DNA of 64,000 nt from Rhabdochromatium marinum (GTDB taxonomy: Bacteria > Pseudomonadota > Gammaproteobacteria > Chromatiales > Chromatiaceae), in the NCBI RefSeq assembly GCF_016583795.1, contig NZ_NRRS01000001.1, positions 62,001-126,000 of the forward strand, given 5' to 3'. Positions within the stretch are counted from its first letter, which is position 1; every line of letters begins with the position of its first letter. The notes below the pieces were generated by a model. It searched no databases and was not told the origin of the DNA. It worked only from the letters and a program-made list of their open reading frames with translations. Of this stretch, positions 35,509 to 44,030 are shown in pieces. The position numbers were made by a program, and so were the translations under genes.

Positions 35509-36924
35509 TTAGAGCTCTAACGGGCTGTCCTTGCGCCGTAACTCTATTGGCCTTACAGCGGTTGCAGGAGTGCGCCGTGAAAGTGTGCCAAATCGTGACA
35601 ATTTATCAAGTCGCAACTTTGTATTCATTCCTAACGCGATGCCAAAAGCAATCCACAAAAAGGCATGCGGGAACCAGGGTACGAACTTCTGGCCTGTTAG
35701 TCCCTGGACGAGCGCAACGAAAATCCCTAGTTTGGCGCCCTCGTAAAATGAACGCCAAAATGGATCTTCATGGTAGCGATACAACACTCTGAATAAACCC
35801 CACATTCTGAACCAGAACGCAGCAACAATAATCCCTCCAAGAACACCAAAGTCCAGTAATACTCCTAGATATGCGTTATGAGGGTGCCCTACAATAAACA
35901 CCGGTCTGTTGAATCCTGACCAAAGCATCGAGGACAAACCATGCCCCCAGATCGGGCTAGCCAAAAATTCTGGAAGCAATGGGAGCCAGATACCATGCAA
36001 TCTCCCGGCGGTAATCGCAGTAGTGTCTTCCTCACCGATCCCCGTTAAGGCCCGTTCAATAAAGGCATCGGGCAAGAGTATTGCCACGATCACCATAGCC
36101 ATAGCCGCGAAGAAAAGATCCCAAAACCGGCGCCTGGAGATAAGAAAATATGCCCCGATTGTAAGTAACCCGAGAAAGGCGCTCCTTGAGAAAGTCAATG
36201 CTGCGGCAGCTGCCCCCAAAACAGCTGCCGCCGCATAGAACCAACGGGATGCCGCGTTCCGCGTCCCCAGAAAGGCAAATAGAGTCAAAGCGACACCCAA
36301 ATTGCAAAGATGACCAATATCATTCGCATGTATACCCATCCAGGACAACATGCGGCGGGATTTCGAGCTCGCCATCTCGCTCAGACTTAACCCAGAAGTA
36401 AATTGGTTCAAAAGGACGACCATACTAAACAATAGAAGTGCGACGGATATCGCCGTTACCAACCTGCGCGCGAATTTTTCATTCGTTACCGTGACAGCAG
36501 CTAGCAGCGCCACCACGACGATGATCAGTGGTTTAAATAAATTCTCCAAGAGGTATCCCAGAGGAGACAGCCCATTCTCAATGCCATCGCCAACAGCTCG
36601 CGGGGGAACCAGGTCAATATAGAATAATCCCGCAGCGGCTCCGGCAACAATTAACCCAATGTATGCCATGAATGTCACCGGCAAACGGGGCAAGCGAACG
36701 GAGCCTGGCCGTTTCGCCATCGAAAAAAATGCAGATACAATTGTCGCAACAAGGATGATATTAAGTGTATTCAACCCTGTGATCCCGAGTAACTGTCTTG
36801 GCATGAGCTGAGTTGCCGAAAAAGGCAGCAATACGATCGACAGCCAGACGCCGACTCGGTAATTCAACAACGCTATGGTGCTTCCAATGAGTGCAAGTAT
36901 AATATGGAACCATATAAAGATCAT
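35509..36924 (-). CDS. O-antigen ligase/polymerase-like membrane protein (Wzy/WaaL family)
   Basis: This 471-residue protein has about 10-12 hydrophobic segments and the large periplasmic loop typical of the O-antigen ligase superfamily. Conserved features include FSRSAFLGLLTIGAYFL near residue 248 and GHPHNAYLGVLLDFGVLGGI near residue 345, the latter with the catalytic-type His-Asn motif. It would polymerise repeat units or transfer glycans in the periplasm. In exosortase-linked clusters such genes are sometimes called O-glycosylation ligases. It is a lone gene now that the IS3 element separates it from the glycosyltransferases. Confidence 0.82.
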   Translation of the reverse strand: MIFIWFHIILALIGSTIALLNYRVGVWLSIVLLPFSATQLMPRQLLGITGLNTLNIILVATIVSAFFSMAKRPGSVRLPRLPVTFMAYIGLIVAGAAAGLFYIDLVPPRAVGDGIENGLSPLGYLLENLFKPLIIVVVALLAAVTVTNEKFARRLVTAISVALLLFSMVVLLNQFTSGLSLSEMASSKSRRMLSWMGIHANDIGHLCNLGVALTLFAFLGTRNAASRWFYAAAAVLGAAAAALTFSRSAFLGLLTIGAYFLISRRRFWDLFFAAMAMVIVAILLPDAFIERALTGIGEEDTTAITAGRLHGIWLPLLPEFLASPIWGHGLSSMLWSGFNRPVFIVGHPHNAYLGVLLDFGVLGGIIVAAFWFRMWGLFRVLYRYHEDPFWRSFYEGAKLGIFVALVQGLTGQKFVPWFPHAFLWIAFGIALGMNTKLRLDKLSRFGTLSRRTPATAVRPIELRRKDSPLEL

Positions 36925-37332
36925 TCTTTAGCCAATACTCGGTACTGCCGACATGGTAGTTCCATTTATGCCTGGAAGTAAATTTTGCGGCTCGCAGTTG
37001 GGATATTGACGGCCTTCTGCAACAGGCCTAAGCGAAGATTCGGGCAATGTCGGCGGATTGCTGGTGAGAGTGGGATGTGGCATGAGCGCGAGCGTTTTGC
37101 AAAGGCCGAATCTCAGAGAGAAGGATCCGCAGTCGCTGGGCGTCGCAAGCTAAAGTGACCCACCGTTGGGGATAACCGGCGTCCAGCGCAGGAGTCGTCC
37201 GTCATCATCCACTGACCACAAATCCTCTGGATTTGCTTCTGGATTTGCTGCCGTGAGTGCAAGCGCAACTGGGAAGTTAGAGCATGGACGGCACACGCCC
37301 CCACGGCAAACTCGGGGGGCAGAATTGATGGA
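36925..37332. other. Gene-poor stretch, possible degraded insertion remnant
   Basis: No convincing gene was found here. A hairpin at 37297-37320 (arms GCCCCC and GGGGGC) lies 12 bases past the beta-helix stop and may act as its terminator, though no T tract follows. The GC-rich stretch 37010-37250 does not match a family I can name. Confidence 0.4.
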
Positions 37333-38802
37333 TTAGTTTATGGTTAGCCCTTTTGGTGCAGAAAGCGCCTGCATTTCTTCAACGCCCCACAGAAAAATAT
37401 TGTCGAAGATCTTGTCCTCTCCACTCTCCCCTTTTTCGGCGTTAAATTCTGTTACCGTAAGCTGTCGCCCGCGGAAATAAATCAACGCCGGCTCCTCAGA
37501 GTTATCGCCAGTTCGAAGCATCATATTATCGCTAGTTCGAAGCATCATATTATCGCTAGTTCGACGAATTACATTATCCGAAATAATATTATTAACAACG
37601 TTTTCAGAGTCTCCTACGTAAATCGCTGTCCCGGGAGGACTTTGCTCGGAATCTCCAAAACCGCCTGCCAACCCAGAGTCAATAATAGTATTCCCCCGAA
37701 TTATGTTATTCTTTTTTACCCCATCCCCTGGATAAAGATAGATCGCCGCATCATCTGTGGCTTTTATAGTATTATTCTCAATGATATTGTCATGGCATAC
37801 CTGATTGTCATACGCCTGCAAGTGAATCCCTTGACCGATCGCACGAGACTTGAAAGGATTGTTTGTCACAGTGTCAATTGTATTGCGCCGGACAATATTA
37901 TTGTTGCCGTTGATTTGGTTACGCGCGCTTGTATGTTTGACGATATTATCCTCAAACGTATTGAACTGAACTTTACCTTCTGGCCCGCCCGTCGAAAACC
38001 CCCGACAATATGGGGAATTCTGTGCGGAAATTTTATTCCCATTAATTATGTTATTTTGAGCCGGGGGCTCATTATCTGCATCACAGTGTACATTTACCCC
38101 ATCGTGCCCCCAATCCATTATCTCATTATTAGTCAACCAAACAGCTTCAACTCCACATTTAAAAGTGACTCCATCTGCCAAAAGATCTGGCTGGTATTGA
38201 TCAATTGGGTGATAATCTGCGTACATGGAATTGATTTCATTTCCTGATATCTCTCCGTCTTCAGTTAATCTATAATTATCTCCAATCAACGCACCCATGA
38301 TAGAAATACCCACTTTGCTGCCGGCTCCTATTCTGGATTTCCGGACAATAAACTGTGATGCTGCTTGAATTGATAACGCTGTCCTAGCCTCTCCGATATC
38401 AATATACTCTAGGACAACATCTGTTACCTCGCGTATCCTCATTGCGATACTGAGAGAATGACCTGGGCCTCTCACTTTTGGCAGATCGGTACAGCCATTT
38501 ATTACTACATCGCCATCATTCAGGTCGTAGGCACCAAGAGTAACATTGCTTCCTCGTATATCGATCATTTCGGTGATATTTGCAGTCGTTCCACATCTTT
38601 GAAAGTATCGGCTATTATCTTGGAATCTCATGCCTGACCAAGAATTGCATGCCCCTGGACCGCCATCTGCAGATGCAGGTTGTGCTGAAGTTCCGTCGCC
38701 GTTGATTGGAGCACTCGGATCGACAAAAAAATCCGAACTCAATGCCAGCACCGGCAAAGATATGAGGTACATTCCAGATAAGATTCGCATCAGCATTTTC
38801 AT
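37333..38802 (-). CDS. Secreted right-handed parallel beta-helix protein
   Basis: The 489-residue protein has a signal peptide (MKMLMRILSGMYLISLPVLA, cleavage near LALSS). The mature part is a series of Asn/Ile-rich turns (NNIVRRNTIDTVTNN, HDNIIENNTIK, NNIIRGNTII, NNIISDNVIRR), the NosD/pectate-lyase type beta-helix. Such proteins in exopolysaccharide clusters often are lyases or epimerases, for example AlgG-like C5-epimerases, but no catalytic site was assigned. A 24-base tandem duplication adds 8-residue units near residue 420 (see repeat). The 5' leader carries a hairpin (38847-38863, CTGAAG with CTTCAG). It is lower in GC than the genes around it. Confidence 0.82.
   Translation of the reverse strand: MKMLMRILSGMYLISLPVLALSSDFFVDPSAPINGDGTSAQPASADGGPGACNSWSGMRFQDNSRYFQRCGTTANITEMIDIRGSNVTLGAYDLNDGDVVINGCTDLPKVRGPGHSLSIAMRIREVTDVVLEYIDIGEARTALSIQAASQFIVRKSRIGAGSKVGISIMGALIGDNYRLTEDGEISGNEINSMYADYHPIDQYQPDLLADGVTFKCGVEAVWLTNNEIMDWGHDGVNVHCDADNEPPAQNNIINGNKISAQNSPYCRGFSTGGPEGKVQFNTFEDNIVKHTSARNQINGNNNIVRRNTIDTVTNNPFKSRAIGQGIHLQAYDNQVCHDNIIENNTIKATDDAAIYLYPGDGVKKNNIIRGNTIIDSGLAGGFGDSEQSPPGTAIYVGDSENVVNNIISDNVIRRTSDNMMLRTSDNMMLRTGDNSEEPALIYFRGRQLTVTEFNAEKGESGEDKIFDNIFLWGVEEMQALSAPKGLTIN
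37511..37582 (-). repeat. 24-base tandem repeat in the beta-helix gene
   Basis: Two identical copies of a 24-base unit (37511-37534 and 37535-37558) are followed by a degenerate third copy (37559-37582). In the protein they give RTSDNMML units. The copies keep the frame and add part of a beta-helix turn. Confidence 0.85.
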
Positions 38803-39107
38803 ACAAAGCCTCTCAATTTCACGAAATTTTACAGGACTACCCGTTTCTGAAGTTTTTCTTCAGGAAAACCGGTAAAAGCAATTCATTGAGCCGGGAACCG
38901 AACAGATATGTACACATTGGGTAATTCGCGTGCTAGGATACGGCATGCAGAACGCTTGATACTCGTTTCGATGCCTCACATGATCATTGGACAAGTGCCG
39001 GGTTAGTGCGTTCAGCCTTGCGTCGGCGGTTGACGAGCATCCTTAAAGTCCATGTCTGTCATGTAAGAAAATCTACCAACGAACCTGGGTTGTCAAGCAA
39101 ATCATAC
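38803..39107. other. Intergenic leader and spacer of beta-helix gene, no further gene seen
   Basis: This segment holds the hairpin at 38847-38863 and AT-rich sequence upstream of the beta-helix gene. No open frame with family similarity or RNA gene was recognised. A candidate promoter could not be fixed. Confidence 0.5.
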
Positions 39108-39847
39108 CTACAACTGTTCAACCTCCAGCGAATCACCAAAACAGTCAATGCCCAAACGCTCGGCGACGGGCAACGCCTTAGGCTCAATCATAGGCGAGAT
39201 GACGATCAGGCGGCTGGCCTTGCGATAGTGCTCGCATTCGTAGAAACGCGCCTTGCGCTCGAACAGGTACATGCCGCCCTTGTCGATGGACGATTTAAGC
39301 TCGCACAGAATAAGCAGGCCATTTTTGATGATCACGTCCAGCTCGATCTCGATCTGCTCAGGGCGTCCGAATACCTCACCTTGGTCGTCATAGCCGTTGT
39401 AGTTGATGACCTGAACTGCAAAATTTTCTTCGAGAATGGAGGCCAGTGCATCGCGAAAGGTCTTTTCTAATTGCAAACCCCAGCGCGCGCCCAAGGCGCC
39501 GATACTGCGATCATGCTTTTTCGCCATAGCAATGAGCGCATCATTCATCCGGCGGATTTCGGCCTGGTTATTGTCCCACTTGCGGTTTTGTTCTTCCCAT
39601 TTGCGCTCTTGCTGATCCCACTTGCGATTTTGCGCTTCGCGGTCGCGCAGGTATTCCTCCCAGCGGACATCCGAGCGGGCGCGCGATTCACGCAGCTCAG
39701 CAATGGCCTGCTGAACCAGTCGGTGGTTTGGGCGCGATCAGCATAGGCCTCACGCGTCAGGTCAAGCACAAAGGCGCGAAAAGCTGGGTCTTCGCGCAGA
39801 TAGGCGGGCAATTCGCGCTTGATGATTTCTTTAAGTTCCGTGTCCAT
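39108..39847 (-). pseudogene. DUF3782-type nuclease-like protein, split by a frameshift
   Basis: Two frames together match a DUF3782-type protein. The first (39545-39847) starts MDTELKEIIKRELPAYLRED and leads to REAYADRAQTTDWF. Then the reading frame breaks near 39711-39716, where a single base appears to be missing. The second frame continues with a coiled coil containing NRKW repeats and the C-terminal domain MNDALIAMAKKHDRS, GRPEQIEIELDVIIKNGLLI and CELKSSIDKGG. The D and E-x-K pattern suggests a PD-(D/E)XK nuclease fold. Many related genes occur in Chromatiaceae. The function is unknown. The break lies in repetitive sequence and may be an assembly or sequencing error. Confidence 0.75.
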
Positions 39848-39906
39848 TGCAGGTTGGATATGTTATTAGATGTTGCGACCCAAGTGGCTGAACAATATTT
39901 TCACCA

Positions 39907-41328
39907 TCAGTAGGCCTTGGTGTCGGATATTACCCGAATGGTCGTTAGGAAAATAATTTTAAGGTCAAGCCACAGTGACCAGTGGCGTATGTAATGCATG
40001 TCATGCTCGACGCGCTGGCGCATTTTTTCGGTGGTATCGGTTTCGCCACGCAGGCCATTGATTTGAGCCCAGCCGGTAATTCCAGGCTTGACTTTGTGTC
40101 TCAGCATGTACCCAGGTATGAGTTTTCGGTATTCTTCGTTGTGAGCGACAGCGTGAGGCCGTGGACCGACGATGGACATTTCTCCTCGCAGTACATTCAG
40201 GAACTGGGGGAGTTCGTCAAGCGAATAGCGACGAAGGAATCGACCCAGGCGAGTGATGCGCGGGTCGCCCTTGGTTGCCTGGGTGATTTTTTTACCGTCT
40301 TCACAGACTCGCATGGTGCGGAATTTCAAAACTGAAATGACGTGACCATCGCGCCCGTAGCGATGCTGCCGAAAGACGATCGGACCAGGCGAATCCAGTT
40401 TCACCGCAATCGCGATAATGGCCATCGGCAGAGCGCTTAGCAGGAGTGCAACGACAGCCAACACCAGATCCTCAACGGCTTTCAGCCAGCCATCAGCGCC
40501 ATAAAAAGGACTCTCGCGGATGCTGAGCGTCGGGATCGGGCCGAGGTAAATCCAACGCGCATGCAGCAAGTCGAAGGTAAGAAAATTGGGAACATAATGT
40601 ATCGAGGCCGTGGTGTCCGCCAAGTAACGGATGAGTTCGGATATTCTGTTCTCTGCCTTGAGTGGCAGGGTAATGTACACTAAATCAACACCCCCCGTGC
40701 GCGCCGCAGTAACTAGGGCATCGAAATCACCCCGGCGATATGCATCATACGTTGTTGCGTCTCTATCTCTGTCGAGCTTGCGATCATCATAGAAACCGAC
40801 TAAGCGCAGACCGAGACTTGGGTTGCTTTGAATCACTCTGATGAGCTCCGCAGAATCGCCGACAGAGCCAGCAATTGCTACGTGCTTCATATTCCGCCCT
40901 GCACTATACACCCTTCGGGCGACCAATATGCCCAAGTATCGCCACGCCAAAATGATCGCGGGCATTGACGAGAACCAGCTCAACATGACTGCACGTGAAA
41001 ATTCGTACGATGTTCTGGTCACGAAGGCGATCGCGATGAGTGTCGCCACTGTGGCGCCCCAGGCGTTGATCACCGGCCAGACGAACCGACTTGCGGGTTG
41101 TCCGCGCCAACTGCGATGGGCCCCGGCGGGCCGGGCATAAATGACGAAAATCAAGGCCCCAAGCAGGGCTGCCATCCAGTAATGGATGCCCCATGTCACA
41201 TCAAATAAATACGCTAGTCCGCTCAGTGCGACCATGATCAGGGTCGCGTCGGAGATCCAGAAAAACAACGAAATGGCTGGAAATTCAGCCCGAATGGGTC
41301 TGCTATGAAGCGAGGGTTGTTCTGCCAT
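39907..41328 (-). CDS. Initiating undecaprenyl-phosphate glycosyl-1-phosphate transferase (WcaJ-like)
   Basis: The 473-residue protein is a polyisoprenyl-phosphate hexose-1-phosphate transferase. N-terminal part: four hydrophobic segments (TLIMVALSGLAYLFDV and others), then a CoA-binding-like Rossmann region (HVAIAGSVGDSAELIRVI), a fifth membrane segment and the catalytic domain with PIVFRQHRYGRDGHVISVL, KFRTM, DELPQFLNVLRGEMSIVGPRP and a C-terminal block with KPGITGWAQINGLRGET. The enzyme puts the first sugar phosphate on undecaprenyl phosphate and so starts repeat-unit synthesis. The length and layout match the WcaJ/PssY class. It opens the polysaccharide block and is divergent from prsT across about 290 bases. 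Confidence 0.92.
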   Translation of the reverse strand: MAEQPSLHSRPIRAEFPAISLFFWISDATLIMVALSGLAYLFDVTWGIHYWMAALLGALIFVIYARPAGAHRSWRGQPASRFVWPVINAWGATVATLIAIAFVTRTSYEFSRAVMLSWFSSMPAIILAWRYLGILVARRVYSAGRNMKHVAIAGSVGDSAELIRVIQSNPSLGLRLVGFYDDRKLDRDRDATTYDAYRRGDFDALVTAARTGGVDLVYITLPLKAENRISELIRYLADTTASIHYVPNFLTFDLLHARWIYLGPIPTLSIRESPFYGADGWLKAVEDLVLAVVALLLSALPMAIIAIAVKLDSPGPIVFRQHRYGRDGHVISVLKFRTMRVCEDGKKITQATKGDPRITRLGRFLRRYSLDELPQFLNVLRGEMSIVGPRPHAVAHNEEYRKLIPGYMLRHKVKPGITGWAQINGLRGETDTTEKMRQRVEHDMHYIRHWSLWLDLKIIFLTTIRVISDTKAY

Positions 41329-41535
41329 AACAGAAGATCAGCTCTGCTTTATTCGGTCGGCGCCACGGAAAGGATTGAGAGCCGACCTTATCATGGAAAA
41401 GGAGCTTTGTTCACCCGAGGCTTGACATCACGACCCGCGACGTTGCTTCAGCGCTCAGGAGTCGACAATAAACTATTGATATTATAGAACAAAATTGTTT
41501 GCCGGCCAGATAAAAATCAATAAGTTATAGTTGAA

Positions 41536-41551
41536 TGGCAGGTTTTATGCT
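41536..41551 (+). promoter_or_regulatory. Candidate sigma-54 promoter of prsT
   Basis: TGGCAGG, four bases, then ATGCT; the consensus is TGGCACG-N4-TTGCW, so the GG and GC pairs keep the required spacing of 10 bases. It lies about 70 bases before the prsT start. PEP-CTERM genes are known to be controlled by PrsK/PrsR and sigma-54 in other bacteria. Confidence 0.55.
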
Positions 41552-41579
41552 GTACTGAGCGGTTGATGTCCGTAGTATG

Positions 41580-41606
41580 GATTCAGATTCAGATTCAGAT
41601 TCAGAT
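41580..41606 (+). repeat. Hexanucleotide repeat in the prsT leader
   Basis: Four copies of GATTCA plus a partial GAT lie in the 5' leader, just before the ribosome binding site AAGGG (41608-41612) and after the candidate sigma-54 promoter. Repeat number changes would alter leader length but not the reading frame. Confidence 0.85.
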
Positions 41607-41621
41607 GAAGGGTAGATCAAA

Positions 41622-44030
41622 ATGAAAACAAGTCCATCGACTCCATACCCCACGCTGACCACCTCCTTGATGGCAGCGTTGTCCGTGCTCTTGATTACGG
41701 CCCTACTCTCAGGATGCAGTGCCGAGGATACCAGTGCCCGCTATTTCCAGCGGGGCATGACGCTCTTTGAGGAGGGTGGTTTCGAGAAGGCGCAGCTCGA
41801 ATTCAAGAACGCCTTGCAGGCGGAGGGACGCAATGCGCGGTCCTGGTACATGCTTGGCCGTACCCAGGAACAGCTCGGGGACTGGCGTAAGGCCTTCGGT
41901 AGCTATTCGCGTGCCGTTGAAATCGATCCCAAGCTGACCGAGGCGCGAGTGCGCAAGGGGCTGCTGTTGCTGGCCGGCAATCGGCCCGAGGATGCCTTGG
42001 TCGAGGCTGAGGCGGTGCTAGCGCTCGATGCTGAGAATGCCGAGGGGCTGATGCTGCGCGGCGCCGTGGCGCGCCGCCAGGGCGATCTCGGTGCTGCGGT
42101 GCAGGATGTGGAGGCCGCGCTGGCAATCAACCCTGAGCAACGCGAGGCCCTGGCCTTGATGGCGCAACTTCGCTTGGCACAGGATGATCCCGTCGCCGCG
42201 ACTGCGCTGCTTGAGCGAGCTCTCGTCGCCTACCCTGATGACCTGGAACTCCAGCTCATGCTGGGCGGCGTCTATGAAAAGCAGGGCGAGGTTGAGAAGG
42301 CAACCGCAGTCCTGGAGCAAATTGTCGCAAGCGCGCCCGAGGAGCTGTCCCATCGGTTGCGTCTGGCAGGTTACCTGGCGCAACACGGGCAAATCGACAA
42401 GGGCGAGGCGGTGCTGCGTGAGGCCATTGAGCTGATGCCGGGGGACAGCGTGCCCAAAATCGCCGTGGTGCGCTATCTGGCTGAAGTCCGCTCAGCGGCG
42501 GCTGCGAGCGCGGCGCTGAGCAAGATGATTGCTCAGCATCCGGAGGAATACGACCTTGGCCTCGCGCTGGCCGAACTGCGCGCGCAGCAGGATGACATTC
42601 AGGGCGCGCGCGATGCCTATGAGGATGTCGCTGAACGCGCCGAGCTGAGCGCCGCAGGGCTCACGGCGCGCGCGCGCCTGGCAACTCTGGCGGTGGCTGA
42701 GGGGCGTATCAATGACGCCCTGGCGTTGGCCGAGGAGGTGCTGGCCGAGGAGAGCGAGAACGAGCAAGCCTTGTTGGTGCGCGGCGCCATCGCGCTGGAT
42801 CGTAACAATACCACCCAGGCCCTGGCCGATGCCCGCACCATTTTGCGCAACCGCCCGGAGTCCCTGCCCGCCATGCGCTTGTTGGCGCAGGTGCATGTGG
42901 CCAAGGACGAGCTGGCCCTGGCCCAAGAGACGCTGCGCAATCTGATGGCCGCCGCGCCCGATGATCCGCGCGCCTACTTGCAGCTGGCTGAGGTACAGGC
43001 CAACAGTGGCAATCTCGAAGGCGCGAAAATGACCCTCGACGAACTGCTCACGACGGTGCCAAACAATGTCGAGGCGCAGAGCGCGCTGGCCCGCATTCAG
43101 CTCAGCAACCGGGATTGGACGGCGCTCGCCAAGACCGCAGCACTGCTGCTTAAACAGCGCCCGGACCATCCACTCGGGCACTATCTGCAAGCACTACGCT
43201 TGCAGCAGCAGGAGGATCTTGAAGGCGCCAAAGCCGAGCTAGAACAGGCCTTGGCCATCGCACCGAATGCGCCTGAACCGCGTCTGGCGCTGGCGCGCGT
43301 GCAAATGGCGCTTGAGCAACCGGAGGCCGCTGAGGCGACAGCTAAGGCCCTAGCCGATGATCTGCCGACCAACATTGCCGCAGCCGAGCTGTTGGGGCAA
43401 ATCCAAACCGCACGTGGACAGGACGGGGCAGCGGCGGAGACCTACCGTGACATCATCCAGTGGCATCCGCAGTCGCCCACGGGGTACCTGGGGCTTGCCC
43501 ATGTGCAAGCGCGCGGTGGTGATCTTGATGCCGCGATCACCACGCTCCAGCAGGGCGCGGATGCCACCGAGCGCAATGCCTTCCTGCTCTACAATCTTGG
43601 CAACCTGATCCAGCAATCCGGCGGTGATGCCATCGCAGTGTATCAGGAGGTGCTCGACAAGGCGCCGAATGCCGATGTGGTGGCCAACAATCTTGCCATG
43701 CTGCTGCTGATGCAGCCCGATCTTGACGAGACTGGAGCCGCGCGCGCCCTGGAACTGGCCAAGCGCTTCGCAGACTCCGAACAGCCTGTTTTGCTCGACA
43801 CCCTCGGCTGGACCTACTACAAAAACGGCGACTATCAAAGCGCGCTCACAACCCTCAAGCGCGCGGCAGAACTTGATGATCCCTTCGCGGAGCTGGAATA
43901 CCACCTTGGCATGACCTATCAGGCGCTGGGTCGCACCAACGAGGCGCGCGCCGCACTCGAGCGCGCGCTCGCCGATGGCAGCCGTTTTCCAGGGAGCGAG
44001 GAAGCGCGGGCGACCCTGGAGCAGCTCTAG
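41622..44030 (+). CDS. prsT: PEP-CTERM-system TPR-repeat lipoprotein PrsT
   Basis: The 802-residue protein has a lipoprotein signal peptide ending LLSGC, with the lipid-attached cysteine at residue 32. The rest is a chain of about 20 tetratricopeptide repeats (for example RYFQRGMTLFEEGGFEKAQL near the start; LGWTYYKNGDYQSALTTLKR near the end). It matches the PrsT family (TIGR02917), present only with exosortase systems and thought to act in surface-protein or polysaccharide export. The last repeats overlap the stop convergent with the TIGR03790-type gene (shared CTAG). Family members often have about 900 residues. AAGGG lies nine bases before the ATG. Confidence 0.9.
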   Translation: MKTSPSTPYPTLTTSLMAALSVLLITALLSGCSAEDTSARYFQRGMTLFEEGGFEKAQLEFKNALQAEGRNARSWYMLGRTQEQLGDWRKAFGSYSRAVEIDPKLTEARVRKGLLLLAGNRPEDALVEAEAVLALDAENAEGLMLRGAVARRQGDLGAAVQDVEAALAINPEQREALALMAQLRLAQDDPVAATALLERALVAYPDDLELQLMLGGVYEKQGEVEKATAVLEQIVASAPEELSHRLRLAGYLAQHGQIDKGEAVLREAIELMPGDSVPKIAVVRYLAEVRSAAAASAALSKMIAQHPEEYDLGLALAELRAQQDDIQGARDAYEDVAERAELSAAGLTARARLATLAVAEGRINDALALAEEVLAEESENEQALLVRGAIALDRNNTTQALADARTILRNRPESLPAMRLLAQVHVAKDELALAQETLRNLMAAAPDDPRAYLQLAEVQANSGNLEGAKMTLDELLTTVPNNVEAQSALARIQLSNRDWTALAKTAALLLKQRPDHPLGHYLQALRLQQQEDLEGAKAELEQALAIAPNAPEPRLALARVQMALEQPEAAEATAKALADDLPTNIAAAELLGQIQTARGQDGAAAETYRDIIQWHPQSPTGYLGLAHVQARGGDLDAAITTLQQGADATERNAFLLYNLGNLIQQSGGDAIAVYQEVLDKAPNADVVANNLAMLLLMQPDLDETGAARALELAKRFADSEQPVLLDTLGWTYYKNGDYQSALTTLKRAAELDDPFAELEYHLGMTYQALGRTNEARAALERALADGSRFPGSEEARATLEQL

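Noticed and set aside
37113-37304. Short minus-strand frame in the gene-poor stretch
   Set aside because: No ribosome binding site, no family match and no conservation argument.
38870-38890. Possible sigma-54 promoter before the beta-helix gene
   Set aside because: The GG and GC elements are 11 bases apart instead of 10 and the -24 box is poorly matched.
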